Of a stretch of DNA of 64,000 bases, positions 1 through 10,866 are shown piece after piece. Position numbers and translations under genes: made by a program. The notes under the pieces are model-generated. The model did not search any database. It was given only the letters and a program-made list of their open reading frames with translations, and was not told the DNA's origin. The number at the start of each line of letters is the position of its first letter. Within the stretch, counting starts at the first letter, position 1. Source of the stretch: Candidatus Saccharimonadota bacterium (GTDB taxonomy: Bacteria; Patescibacteriota; Saccharimonadia; Saccharimonadales; Saccharimonadaceae); the NCBI GenBank assembly GCA_017514975.1, contig JAFWIF010000035.1, positions 62,001 through 126,000 of the forward strand. The letters are read 5' to 3'.

Positions 1-284
1 CGTGTTAATCGCTGCCGTCTTGTCGCCAATTGCCGCTTCGTTGATCCAGATGGCAGTTTCGAGGCAGCGCGAGTATTTAGCCGATATGTCGTCTGCGCAC
101 CTTCTTGGCCGATCTGACGACATGATTAATGCTTTGCGCAAGCTTGACTCGCACGCTCGCCCGATGCAACAGCAAAACGTCGCTTCAGAAAGTTTATATA
201 TCGCCAATCCACTGCGCCCATCTATTCTAAGCCATCTTTTTTCTACGCATCCTCCAATCGAAGCACGTATCGAAAGGCTAGAAA

Positions 285-298
<14 letters not shown>
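1..298 (+). CDS. htpX: HtpX-family membrane metalloprotease, C-terminal part (cut by window start)
   Basis: This is the 3' end of a gene whose start lies before the window; the first complete codon begins at base 2. The visible 98 residues open with a hydrophobic segment, then SRQREYLAD, the family motif that carries the glutamate acting as third zinc ligand, and end with the characteristic LFSTHPPIEARI. HtpX is an inner-membrane zinc protease that removes damaged membrane proteins. The HExxH motif itself must lie upstream and cannot be seen. The stop at 296-298 overlaps the next gene by 14 nt, so the two are probably co-transcribed. Location two genes upstream of clpC fits a proteostasis neighbourhood. 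Confidence 0.9.
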
Positions 299-3495
<3,197 letters not shown>

Positions 3496-3554
3496 ACACG
3501 ATTCCGTTGCAATCGCTATAAAATTTTGTAACAAAATTACTCCCACCCCTATAA

Positions 3555-3592
3555 TTAGCACTCTTGACATTCGAGTGCTAAAAAATTACAAT
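3555..3592 (+). promoter_or_regulatory. CIRCE operator fused with the clpC promoter
   Basis: TTAGCACTC (3555-3563), nine bases, then GAGTGCTAA (3573-3581) is a perfect match to the CIRCE inverted repeat bound by the heat-shock repressor HrcA. The nine-base spacer contains the -35 box TTGACA (3564-3569), and TACAAT (3587-3592) follows after exactly 17 nt as the -10. HrcA bound here would physically cover the -35. Predicted transcription start is near 3599, giving a leader of about 22 nt before the clpC start. Confidence 0.95.
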
Positions 3593-3620
3593 AGATATAT
3601 AGCAAAACGGAGTAATCATC

Positions 3621-6092
3621 GTGGACGAATTTAGTGAAATCATGAATCATTTAAGCGAAAACGCTCGCTTTGCTCTCCAAAAAGCCGACTATTATAGCAA
3701 GCGCTATAACCAAGGCTATATGGGTACAGAGCATTTGCTTATGGGTATCCTTGCGCAAGATATGAGTACTGGCGCTAAGTTATTGCGCGACGAAGGCATT
3801 GACCTTAATAAGCTCGAGCGCGCACACGGCAAGGTCGCAGTCGATGTGCCGGCTGCGCCGATGGCGATGATGTCTCTTTCCGAGGCGACAGTTTTGACTT
3901 TGCGTATGTCGTTAAATTTTGTGCGCGAAAATGGCTTAGAAATAGTCGGCACCGAGCATATTGTCTATGCGATTTTACGACAACCCAATTCGCGCGCTGG
4001 CGTACTCCTCTCGAAACTGGACGCCGATCTTGACGCAATCGCAACAAATATCGAAAATCTTGTCGAACAGCAAGCAAGTGAAGCAAAGATGGAGAAACAA
4101 AAACAAAAAGCCGGCAAGCGCACTAATTATCGATTCTTGTCTAAATACGGTACTGACCTAACCGAACTCGCCAAATCCGGAAAACTCGATACGGTCGTTG
4201 GGCGCGATCAAGAAATCGAACGCGCCGTCACCGTTCTTTGTCGTCGCACAAAAAGCAACCCTGTCTTGATTGGGGAAGCCGGCGTCGGCAAGACCGCTAT
4301 TGTCGAAGGACTTGCGATGCGCATTGCAAAAAATGATGTGCCAGGAAAATTGATTGGTAAGCGTCTTTTTCAGATTGATCTAAGCTCAGTTGTGGCTGGT
4401 ACAAAATTTCGCGGTGAATTCGAGGAACGCATCAAGGGAATTATCGACGAAGCTGTCGGCGACGAATCTGTAATTCTTTTTATCGATGAGCTTCATCTAT
4501 TGGCTGGCGCTGGCTCCGCCGAGGGCAGTATGGATGCCGCAAATATCCTCAAGCCAGCACTTGCGCGCAATCAGCTAAAACTCATTGGCGCTACGACTTT
4601 TGATGAATATCGAAAAAATATTGAAAAGGACAAGGCGCTTGCTCGCCGTTTTCAAACAGTTATCGTTAATGAACCCTCTCCTGTTGTTACTTTGCGTATT
4701 CTTAAAGGTATCAAGGGTCATTACGAGCAACATCATCAAGTTACAATTTCCGATGCGATCCTCGAAGAGGCGATTGCGCTTTCCGAACGCTACGTCGCTG
4801 ATCGTTTTTTGCCAGACAAGGTGATTGATATTATCGACGAAGCTTCCGCGCTTGCTCGTGTCGCCCTCGATAAAAAGGGCGGCAGCACTTACAAGAAGAT
4901 CAAAATCGAACTCGCCGATTTGGAATCAAAAATTGAACTCGCGGCCGAAAATGAAGATTACGAGAAGGCCGCAATGCTCAAAACTCGCGCCGCTCAGCTC
5001 GAAGAAGAGATTACTAAGCTCGAAAAAGCCAATCGTGAGCTCAAAGAGGTTCCAGCTGTCACTTCGGACAATCTCGCAACGGCAATTAGCCTCAAGACCG
5101 GTATTCCTGTGAAGCGCGTACGCGGCTCAGAGCAGGAGCTCCTAACACATCTCGAGGCTCACCTCGAAAAGGCTATCATCGGCCAAAATGATGCTATTAA
5201 AGTAATTAGTAAAGCGATTCGCCGCGGTCGTTCGGGCATTGCGGATCTGCGTCGCCCGATCGGTTCATTTATCTTTATGGGGCCAACTGGCGTCGGTAAG
5301 ACCGAGCTTGCGCGCGTTATTGCGAAAGAGGTGTTTGGCGGCGAGGACGCATTGATCAAGATTGATATGTCCGAGTTTGGTGAAAAACACAACGTTTCTC
5401 GCCTCGTCGGGGCACCTGCTGGCTATGTGGGCTACGAAGACGGCGGCAAATTCACCGAGCAAATTCGTCGGCGCCCTTATTCTGTAGTGCTGTTTGACGA
5501 GATTGAAAAAGCACACCCTGACGTTTTTAATATGCTTTTGCAAATTTTGGAAGACGGTACTTTAACGGACGGCCAAGGCACGAAGGTCAAATTCAACAAT
5601 GCGATTATTATCTTGACGAGCAATCTTGGCTCCGAATCTATGTATCGCGAATCCGAGATGGGTTTCACTGCAAAAACCGCCAAAGACGCTAAAGCGCTTG
5701 CGGCCGAACATGCCGTCAACGAGGCTGCCGCTATGAAAGCACTGCGCAAAGTTATGCGCCCAGAATTAATCAATCGTTTTGATGCTGTTGTAACCTTCCA
5801 TGCGCTCACTGCCAAAAATGTCGAAAAAATCTTTGACAACCTTATCGAAGATCTTAAAAAACGCCTCGCTACTAAGTCAATCGGTCTCCAGCTAACTGCT
5901 GCCGCCAAAAAGCATTTGATTGAAGTCGGCTACGATCCAAAAAATGGCGCTCGTCCTTTGCGTCGCGCTATTGAAGATGAGCTCGAGACTCTCTTGGCTG
6001 ATGCGATTCTGTCTGAAGATCTCAATAAAGGCGATATCGTCAAAGTCGACTACAAGTCCGACAAACTCACCTTCTCTCTCGCCAAAGAATAG
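3621..6092 (+). CDS. clpC: ClpC-type AAA+ unfoldase, regulatory partner of ClpP
   Basis: The 823-aa protein has the ClpC architecture: an N-domain with two Clp_N repeats (about 8-145), AAA1 with Walker A GEAGVGKT (218-225) and Walker B ILFIDE (285-290), a middle domain with a UVR-like coiled coil (about 430-475), and AAA2 with GPTGVGKT (554-561) and [11 protein letters not shown]. The tripeptide MGF (680-682) sits where ClpP-binding loops usually carry VGF or IGF, so it should dock ClpP, encoded at 7488. The start is GTG at 3621, supported by GGAG at 3609-3612; an ATG 21 bp downstream would cut into the N-domain. Transcription is from the CIRCE promoter, predicting heat or misfolding induction through HrcA. 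The McsB/CtsR partners that control ClpC in Firmicutes are not in view. Confidence 0.96.
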   Translation: MDEFSEIMNHLSENARFALQKADYYSKRYNQGYMGTEHLLMGILAQDMSTGAKLLRDEGIDLNKLERAHGKVAVDVPAAPMAMMSLSEATVLTLRMSLNFVRENGLEIVGTEHIVYAILRQPNSRAGVLLSKLDADLDAIATNIENLVEQQASEAKMEKQKQKAGKRTNYRFLSKYGTDLTELAKSGKLDTVVGRDQEIERAVTVLCRRTKSNPVLIGEAGVGKTAIVEGLAMRIAKNDVPGKLIGKRLFQIDLSSVVAGTKFRGEFEERIKGIIDEAVGDESVILFIDELHLLAGAGSAEGSMDAANILKPALARNQLKLIGATTFDEYRKNIEKDKALARRFQTVIVNEPSPVVTLRILKGIKGHYEQHHQVTISDAILEEAIALSERYVADRFLPDKVIDIIDEASALARVALDKKGGSTYKKIKIELADLESKIELAAENEDYEKAAMLKTRAAQLEEEITKLEKANRELKEVPAVTSDNLATAISLKTGIPVKRVRGSEQELLTHLEAHLEKAIIGQNDAIKVISKAIRRGRSGIADLRRPIGSFIFMGPTGVGKTELARVIAKEVFGGEDALIKIDMSEFGEKHNVSRLVGAPAGYVGYEDGGKFTEQIRRRPYSVVLFDEIEKAHPDVFNMLLQILEDGTLTDGQGTKVKFNNAIIILTSNLGSESMYRESEMGFTAKTAKDAKALAAEHAVNEAAAMKALRKVMRPELINRFDAVVTFHALTAKNVEKIFDNLIEDLKKRLATKSIGLQLTAAAKKHLIEVGYDPKNGARPLRRAIEDELETLLADAILSEDLNKGDIVKVDYKSDKLTFSLAKE

Positions 6093-6111
6093 ACGGCGAG
6101 CACGTCTTTCT
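6091..6111 (+). terminator. Possible weak terminator after clpC
   Basis: AGACG and CGTCT form a 5-bp stem around a 7-nt loop, followed by TTTCTTT, directly at the clpC stop. The stem is short and the T tract is interrupted, so this is only a candidate. Confidence 0.35.
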
Positions 6112-6200
6112 TTGGTCGCTATATCTTGTGCTCTAGAATGACTATTTGAAAAACACAAAAACCCCTCAAGAATCCTGCCAAAACAGCAGTCTATTCTTTC

Positions 6201-6229
6201 ATTATATCACATATAGCCAAAAAAGTCAA
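6201..6229 (-). promoter_or_regulatory. Strong orphan promoter on the minus strand between clpC and the HExxH gene
   Basis: Read on the minus strand, TTGACT (6229-6224), 17 nt, then TATAAT (6206-6201) with an extended TGTGA element form a near-consensus promoter. Nothing recognisable lies downstream on that strand: the transcript would run from about 6194 through a small CTGC/GCAG hairpin and T-rich stretch and then antisense to the clpC 3' end. An 88-codon antisense open frame from TTG at 6158 has a GAGGGG before it but no coding features I trust. Confidence 0.7.
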
Positions 6230-6290
6230 GCAAAAGCTTTAATAAACGCAGCAATTATGATACGATAAGATAAGAAACTACACAATAACT

Positions 6291-7409
6291 ATGGACGAAT
6301 CTCTAAACCTCAATTCCTCTCAGCCCCAAAATCCTGCTCCCTATTCTCAAAGCCCCAATAACCCCCGACTATCCCAAAACCAACCCTACGTCGAACTTTC
6401 TCCAGGCGCCTCGCCAAGCCAAAAAAAGCGCAAAAAAGTTCGCCGTTTACTCTTATTTATTTTCATACTTGCAGTTTTGGGCTTTACCTATTTCTTTGTC
6501 GATTACCGCGCTATTATTGATACGATTGCCGGCATAGGATACACTCCAGACGCCACCATGTCTCAGCTAATAGAACGCATCTCTCTGTCTGATTCCGGCG
6601 ATCGCATCTTGCGCGCTTCACGTCCACAGCTTGAGGACAAAACTAGTTTCAATCAACATTGCCCGACCGTGAGTGCAAAAACCTCAACTCTGGGCTGCTA
6701 TTATGCGCGCCACATCTATGTCTATAATATCCAAAACGACGATCTCGACGGTATTCGTGAAGTTGTGCTTGCACACGAGTTGCTTCATGCGGTGTGGCAG
6801 CGTATCGACTTACGAACGCGCAATGACACTATCGCTCCTCTTTTGACTGAAGTGTATCATGCGCATCGCGACTTGCTTGAGTCGCATATGGAATATTACG
6901 AAACTGACGACCAACTCGACGAACTTCACTCGGTAATCGGCACGCAGATTTCCCCTGATTTAATGCCGGGTGCACTACGTGAACATTACGAACGGTATTT
7001 TAGCGATCATCGTGCGATTGTCTCATTATACGATCAATACAACGGTCGGTTTATGGCGCTCAAGTCGCGTTCTGATGAATTAGCCGCTCAGATTTCAGCT
7101 AAAAAAACCGCAATCGAGACAAAGACTTCTGCCTATCAAACAAGCTACGAACGACTCAATGCCGACATCGAGGACTTTAATTCGCGCGCCCAAGACGGTT
7201 ATTTTTCGAGCCAATCCAACTTTACTGCCGAACGGAACTCGCTCATCGCGCGCCAAAATCGCTTATCCCAAGAATATGCGGCGCTTTCTCGTCTCGTCGA
7301 CGAAGCCAATCAGCTGGTTGCCGAGTATAATAAAACCGTCATTCTTCAAGAAGAGCTCTATAGCAGCATCGATAGCTCTGCGCCCGCTCCAAACACGCTT
7401 GACACTTAA
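6291..7409 (+). CDS. Membrane-anchored putative metallopeptidase with HELLH motif
   Basis: The protein (372 aa) begins with a Pro/Gln/Ser-rich cytosolic stretch and a KKRKKVRR stop-transfer signal, followed by one transmembrane helix (about 51-72), so the rest should face outside. HELLH at 162-166 matches the zincin HExxH signature, and a DELHS segment about 45 residues later (E211) could give the third ligand of a gluzincin. The C-terminal third (about 255-350) is heptad-rich and likely coiled coil. I cannot name a family. It lies between clpC and clpP but has its own upstream region, with an extended -10 (TGA-TACGAT, about 6258-6266). The fusion of an exposed zinc motif with a coiled coil suggests envelope protein turnover, which is inference. 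Confidence 0.7.
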   Translation: MDESLNLNSSQPQNPAPYSQSPNNPRLSQNQPYVELSPGASPSQKKRKKVRRLLLFIFILAVLGFTYFFVDYRAIIDTIAGIGYTPDATMSQLIERISLSDSGDRILRASRPQLEDKTSFNQHCPTVSAKTSTLGCYYARHIYVYNIQNDDLDGIREVVLAHELLHAVWQRIDLRTRNDTIAPLLTEVYHAHRDLLESHMEYYETDDQLDELHSVIGTQISPDLMPGALREHYERYFSDHRAIVSLYDQYNGRFMALKSRSDELAAQISAKKTAIETKTSAYQTSYERLNADIEDFNSRAQDGYFSSQSNFTAERNSLIARQNRLSQEYAALSRLVDEANQLVAEYNKTVILQEELYSSIDSSAPAPNTLDT

Positions 7410-7431
7410 CGCCAAAGCTCCAAAGATTACA

Positions 7432-7469
7432 TTAGCACTCTTGACCTCCAAGTGCTAAAATGCTACAAT
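7432..7469 (+). promoter_or_regulatory. CIRCE operator fused with the clpP promoter
   Basis: TTAGCACTC (7432-7440), nine bases, AAGTGCTAA (7450-7458): a CIRCE element with one mismatch in the right arm. As at clpC, the spacer carries the -35 (TTGACC, 7441-7446) and the -10 TACAAT (7464-7469) is 17 nt downstream. AAAAGGAGG follows as the ribosome binding site. Confidence 0.93.
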
Positions 7470-7487
7470 AACCGAAAAGGAGGAACC

Positions 7488-8072
7488 ATGAAAAACTATC
7501 TAGTCCCAACTGTCATTGAAGAAAACAACCGTGGCGAGCGCGCCTACGATATTTATTCGCGTCTTTTGAAAGAGCGCGTGATTTTCCTCGGTGAAGACGT
7601 CAACCCTCACACCGCCAACCTCGTCGTCGCCCAGCTTCTCCATCTTGCCTACGAAGACCCGAAACAAGATATCAAGCTCTATATTAACTCCCCCGGCGGA
7701 TCTGTTTATGACGGCCTCGCCATTATTGATACGATGAACTATATCGAGCCTGATGTACAGACGATCGGTATTGGCCTCCAGGCTTCGATGGGCGCGATGC
7801 TCCTCTCCGCAGGTACAAAAGGCAAGCGTTTCGCTCTTCCGAATGCTCGTATCATGATTCATCAACCTAGCTCTGGCACTGAGGGCAAAATTACCGATCA
7901 GGAAATCGCCCTCAAAGAAGGAATTTATCTGAAAAAGGTTCTTATCGACATGCTCGCAAAGAATACCGGCAAAAAACCCGCCGAAGTCGAAAAAGCTATG
8001 GATCGCGACAACTGGATGTCCGCCGAAGAGGCCAAAGCTTTCGGCCTCATCGACAAGGTCATCGAAAAATAA
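7488..8072 (+). CDS. clpP: ATP-dependent Clp protease proteolytic subunit ClpP
   Basis: ClpP forms the serine-protease barrel fed by ClpC. The 194-aa product has the complete catalytic triad: S100 in [11 protein letters not shown]125 in IMIHQPSSG and D174 in [11 protein letters not shown]. Length is normal. The ATG at 7488 is preferred over an upstream in-frame codon at 7452 because AAAAGGAGGA stands 4-12 nt before it and because the upstream codon lies inside the CIRCE operator. Sharing the same operator design as clpC, the two subunits should be induced together although separated by another gene. Confidence 0.97.
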   Translation: MKNYLVPTVIEENNRGERAYDIYSRLLKERVIFLGEDVNPHTANLVVAQLLHLAYEDPKQDIKLYINSPGGSVYDGLAIIDTMNYIEPDVQTIGIGLQASMGAMLLSAGTKGKRFALPNARIMIHQPSSGTEGKITDQEIALKEGIYLKKVLIDMLAKNTGKKPAEVEKAMDRDNWMSAEEAKAFGLIDKVIEK

Positions 8073-8135
8073 TCGCAATCCCAAATCACTCTTTGCGGAA
8101 ACGCCATCAAAAAATAGCCGCAAGCCAAATTGCGG
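8073..8135 (+). repeat. Two imperfect tandem copies of a small hairpin-forming unit
   Basis: After the clpP stop, a unit with arms CGCAA/TTGCG (8074-8078, 8093-8097) is followed by a shorter near-copy with CCGCAA/TTGCGG (8118-8123, 8130-8135); the flanks GGAAACGCCATC and GGAGACGTCATC also match. Each unit can fold as a hairpin. They lack T tracts, so they are poor intrinsic terminators; a local duplication or mRNA-stabilising structure is possible. Confidence 0.6.
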
Positions 8136-8166
8136 AGACGTCATCCTCGTGTTCTCCGCTCTATGC

Positions 8167-8172
8167 TAAACT
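8167..8172 (+). promoter_or_regulatory. -10 box for leaderless radA
   Basis: TGC-TAAACT is an extended -10 ending 6 nt before the radA ATG, so transcription should start at or next to the start codon. There is no Shine-Dalgarno sequence. No convincing -35. Confidence 0.55.
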
Positions 8173-8178
8173 ATAACT

Positions 8179-9540
8179 ATGTCAAAGCCAAAATCGCGAT
8201 TTATCTGCCAAAACTGTGGCGCTAGTTACGCCAAATGGGCTGGCCGTTGCGAAAATTGCCAAGAATGGAACACTCTCCTCGAGCAAGTCGCCCCGACCGA
8301 ATCCGAAGCCAAAAGCGCCCTCGCTCGTGGCGCCGTCTCGGGCAAAAAACTCGCCACCGCCTCAATCAATTCTATCGAGCCTTCCGATAAACAGTCCCGT
8401 CTCTCGACTAATTTTCCCGACCTCGATACTGTACTGGGCGGCGGCATTTTGCTTGGCTCTGTTAATCTTCTCGCCGGCCAACCAGGCATCGGCAAGTCAA
8501 CCCTCCTAATGCAAATTTGTTCCAATGTCGCCAGTCAAGGTAAGGCTGTCCTCTACGTTTCTGGCGAGGAATCCGCCGGCCAAGTCAAGCTCCGCGCGCT
8601 TCGCCTCGGCGCCTCTTCCGAAAAACTCCATTTCGCCAGCTCAACTTCAGGCAACGACATCGCAAAAACTATCGAAACCGGCGATTACGACCTCGTCATC
8701 GTCGACTCGATCCAAACCCTCTCGCTCGCCGAAATCAGCTCCGCCCCAGGCACCGTCAGTCAAGTCAGTAACTGTGGTAACCTCCTCATTCGCGCCGCCA
8801 AAGCTACCGATACCGCCGTTATTATTGTCGGTCATGTCACTAAAGACGGTACGCTCGCCGGCCCAAAAGTCCTCGAACACCTCGTCGATGTCGTCCTTAA
8901 CTTCGAAGGCGACCGCTACGGCGGTTTTAAAACTGTCCGCGCCGTCAAGAACCGCTTTGGCTCCACTGTCGAAGTCGCAATCTTCGAGATGGCAAGTAAT
9001 GGCCTCCAGGAAGTCAAAAACCCTAGCGAAGCTCTTCTCGCCGAGCGCCAAAACACCGACGGCAGTATTATTATGGCAACTATCGAAGGCGCTCGCCCTC
9101 TTCTTGTTGAAATTCAGGCTCTCGTTAACCCCACTAACTACGGCTACCCAAAACGCACCGCGTCCGGTTTCGATCTCAATCGCCTCAACCTTCTAATCGC
9201 TGTCCTCGAAAAGCGCACCAAGCTCAAACTCCAGGATAAAGATATTTTCATCAACGTCGTCGGTGGACTCAAGCTGAATGATAGTGCTGCTGATTTGGCA
9301 ATCTGTATGGCTATCGCCAGCGCAGCCGCAAGTCGCAAATTAGCCGACAAGTTAGTCGTCTTCGGCGAGGTCGGCCTAGGTGGCGAAATCCGTAGCGTCT
9401 CTTCTCCCGATCGTCGTATCGCTGAGGCAAAAAAGCTTGGTTTTACGGGCGCAATCGCACCTGCTACCATCAAAGACAAATTTGTTTTACCGATTACCGA
9501 TTTGCGTTCGGCGCTTGTCAAGTACATGAATCAAAAGTAG
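8179..9540 (+). CDS. radA: DNA repair protein RadA (Sms)
   Basis: RadA is a DnaB-like helicase that extends recombination intermediates. The 453-aa protein has an intact N-terminal zinc finger (C10, C13, C24, C27), Walker A GQPGIGKST, the RadA-specific KNRFG motif and the Lon-like C-terminal domain. The retained four-cysteine finger contrasts with LigA and RpoC in this same window, where the zinc cysteines are gone. The ATG at 8179 lies 6 nt after a -10-like box and has no SD, so the mRNA is probably leaderless. With dprA at 18.7 kb it suggests a working transformation/recombination pathway. Confidence 0.96.
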   Translation: MSKPKSRFICQNCGASYAKWAGRCENCQEWNTLLEQVAPTESEAKSALARGAVSGKKLATASINSIEPSDKQSRLSTNFPDLDTVLGGGILLGSVNLLAGQPGIGKSTLLMQICSNVASQGKAVLYVSGEESAGQVKLRALRLGASSEKLHFASSTSGNDIAKTIETGDYDLVIVDSIQTLSLAEISSAPGTVSQVSNCGNLLIRAAKATDTAVIIVGHVTKDGTLAGPKVLEHLVDVVLNFEGDRYGGFKTVRAVKNRFGSTVEVAIFEMASNGLQEVKNPSEALLAERQNTDGSIIMATIEGARPLLVEIQALVNPTNYGYPKRTASGFDLNRLNLLIAVLEKRTKLKLQDKDIFINVVGGLKLNDSAADLAICMAIASAAASRKLADKLVVFGEVGLGGEIRSVSSPDRRIAEAKKLGFTGAIAPATIKDKFVLPITDLRSALVKYMNQK

Positions 9541-9542
9541 GT

Positions 9543-9571
9543 TTGCAACAGCAGCGTTTTTGTGCTATCAT
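9543..9571 (+). promoter_or_regulatory. rpsO promoter
   Basis: TTGCAA (9543-9548), 17 nt, TATCAT (9566-9571) with the TG of an extended -10 at 9563-9564. The -10 ends 9 nt before the rpsO ATG, leaving room for at most a few untranslated bases. The -35 overlaps the region just after the radA stop. Confidence 0.7.
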
Positions 9572-9580
9572 AAGTCCAAT

Positions 9581-9847
9581 ATGATTACAAAAGATAATAA
9601 AGCGAAAGCAATCGCTAAGCTTGCGCGTAGCGATAAAGATGTCGGCTCCCCTGAGGTGCAGGTTTCTGTTCTGACCGACCGCATTAAAGAAGTCACCGAA
9701 CATGTAAAGCAGAATAAGCATGATTTCATGGCTAAGCGTGGCTTGATTCAGATGGTCGGTCAACGCAAAAAGCTCCTCAAATATCTTGAGCGTACCGATT
9801 TTGAAGCTTATAAATCTACCGTTTCGAAGCTTGGCTTGCGCAAGTAA
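9581..9847 (+). CDS. rpsO: 30S ribosomal protein uS15
   Basis: uS15 binds the 16S rRNA central domain early in 30S assembly. The 88-aa product has the typical DVGSPEVQV segment and the RRGL-like AKRGLIQMVGQRKKLLKYL block, at normal length. ATG 9581 is chosen over an upstream in-frame codon because it fits the family N terminus and directly follows the promoter. In many bacteria rpsO is co-transcribed with pnp; here a terminator and an oppositely oriented gene separate them. Confidence 0.97.
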   Translation: MITKDNKAKAIAKLARSDKDVGSPEVQVSVLTDRIKEVTEHVKQNKHDFMAKRGLIQMVGQRKKLLKYLERTDFEAYKSTVSKLGLRK

Positions 9848-9894
9848 CCAGGCAACATATCGTCTTCGCGTAGCTTAGCTTGACGAACGAACGT

Positions 9895-9929
9895 AAATTT
9901 CCGCTGTCTGTTTAGAGCGGAAATTTTTC
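9895..9929 (+). terminator. rpsO terminator
   Basis: AAATTTCCGCT (9895-9905) pairs with AGCGGAAATTT (9916-9926), an 11-bp stem ending in a T run. Because both arms are A/T-flanked it could also work on the minus strand. Confidence 0.85.
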
Positions 9930-9933
9930 AATT

Positions 9934-9960
9934 AAAAAACCCAGCACATTGCGTGCTGGG
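9934..9960 (-). terminator. Terminator for the minus-strand orphan gene
   Basis: CCCAGCAC (9940-9947) and GTGCTGGG (9953-9960) form an 8-bp stem with a 5-nt loop; the plus-strand A6 at 9934-9939 gives T6 after the stem on the minus strand. A second small hairpin (AGCAGG/CCTGCT, 9971-9986) lies between it and the gene. Confidence 0.85.
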
Positions 9961-9992
9961 TCTGACTGTTAGCAGGTAATCCTGCTGTTTAG

Positions 9993-10616
9993 TCATCCTG
10001 CCTCAGATTTGACTCCGCCGCAGGAAAAGCAGCAAATCTTTAAGCCCTTTTCCCTCGAGGCCTGAAAATTGTTATGTTTATACATAACATATTTCAATTC
10101 GCCGCCAACCTTCGCAACGGCCACCCCCGCAGCACTTGCTCCGCCAGAAGCTGTAATCGCTTTTCGGAGCGATTCCATCATTTCTTCAGCAAGACCAAGT
10201 AGCCGTACGTCGTAGTCCGAACAATAAAGGTCGAATGTCGTCATAGTACAATCTGATGTGTACGACAATTTTACCTCTTTCCGGAGCTTCTTACTGCGCG
10301 TCATCCAAAATTCGTGCAAGAACTCCGCTTCGCCCGGCAATCCTCCGACTTCCGGCAGTTCGCCAAGCAGATATATACGATAACCGCACTTGCTTTCGAC
10401 TGTTTGACCAACTATATTCAATGATTTAATTGGCCTCATCGTGCAAGGATAGATTTTTATTATCGTTTTTCCGCGCGGCTCCTGAAAGTCAATCGACATC
10501 GACAATTTGTCCGTTAGGTTGTGTTGACTCGCAATCAAGTCGAAGGCCTTTCGTACTTCTTCTTTGTCAACTTCTCCTGCTACCTCAATAACCGAGTTAC
10601 CTTGAAAAACCACCAT
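9993..10616 (-). CDS. Orphan soluble protein of unknown function
   Basis: The product has 207 aa, no signal peptide or transmembrane helix, a mixed alpha/beta composition and a Cys-rich C terminus (ICCFSCGG). I recognise no domain. The ATG at 10616 is preferred over a GTG 9 bp upstream because that GTG is part of the Shine-Dalgarno region (AAAGGAG). It has its own strong promoter, a leader of about 70 nt and its own terminator, so it is a single-gene unit inserted between rpsO and pnp. High expression signals with no recognisable domain make it one of several lineage-specific orphans here (see 36788, 40620, 57013). Confidence 0.75.
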   Translation of the reverse strand: MVVFQGNSVIEVAGEVDKEEVRKAFDLIASQHNLTDKLSMSIDFQEPRGKTIIKIYPCTMRPIKSLNIVGQTVESKCGYRIYLLGELPEVGGLPGEAEFLHEFWMTRSKKLRKEVKLSYTSDCTMTTFDLYCSDYDVRLLGLAEEMMESLRKAITASGGASAAGVAVAKVGGELKYVMYKHNNFQASREKGLKICCFSCGGVKSEAG

Positions 10617-10688
10617 TCTCGACACTCCTTTCTGAAAACAACACCAAAAACTACTCGTCGTCTAATAAATTTTACGACGCCATCTTTC

Positions 10689-10717
10689 ATTATATCACAA
10701 AACTTAGAAAAAAGCAA
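10689..10717 (-). promoter_or_regulatory. Promoter of the 207-aa orphan gene
   Basis: On the minus strand: TTGCTT (10717-10712), 17 nt, TATAAT (10694-10689) preceded by TGTGA. The -10 and its flanks (TGTGATATAATGAAAGA) match the orphan promoter at 6201 base for base. Confidence 0.8.
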
Positions 10718-10748
10718 TAGCATTTTTCAAAAATCGACAAACTTGTGT

Positions 10749-10754
10749 TATACT
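10749..10754 (+). promoter_or_regulatory. Likely -10 box of pnp
   Basis: TGT-TATACT is an extended -10 about 112 nt before the pnp start; transcripts from it would contain the whole leader hairpin at 10777-10855. The -35 is weak (TTCAAA, 10726-10731, 17 nt upstream). Confidence 0.55.
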
Positions 10755-10776
10755 AACACCAATCGGTACTAATTTG

Positions 10777-10855
10777 TCGAGAAAATGATAGACGTTTCGA
10801 TCATAAAAACTTATGAGGCCTGAAATTTTATGAGAAACGTTTATTATTTTCTCGA
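10777..10855 (+). promoter_or_regulatory. Long stem-loop in the pnp leader, candidate RNase III site
   Basis: The arm 10777-10808 pairs with 10826-10855 along nearly its whole length: TCGAGAAAAT with ATTTTCTCGA, ACGTTTC with GAAACGT and TCATAAAA with TTTTATGA, broken only by two G-U pairs and a 2-nt bulge, around a 17-nt loop. The stem is about 30 bp. The ribosome binding site AAAGGGA starts just after the 3' arm. In E. coli the pnp leader forms a similar duplex that RNase III cuts and PNPase then degrades to repress its own synthesis; the same arrangement is inferred here. RNase III is encoded at 29168. Confidence 0.8.
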
Positions 10856-10866
10856 AGAAAGGGAAT

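Noticed and set aside
5892-6158. 88-codon minus-strand frame antisense to the clpC end, behind the orphan promoter
   Set aside because: It starts at TTG, most of it mirrors clpC codons, and its translation shows no domain or sensible composition. The promoter is kept as a finding, the frame is not.
7500-8144. 214-codon minus-strand frame over clpP
   Set aside because: Entirely antisense to ClpP catalytic-core codons; no independent start signals.
8525-9196. 223-codon frame overlapping radA in another frame
   Set aside because: Very high Ser/Pro/Lys content typical of shadow frames, and RadA is clearly the coding frame.
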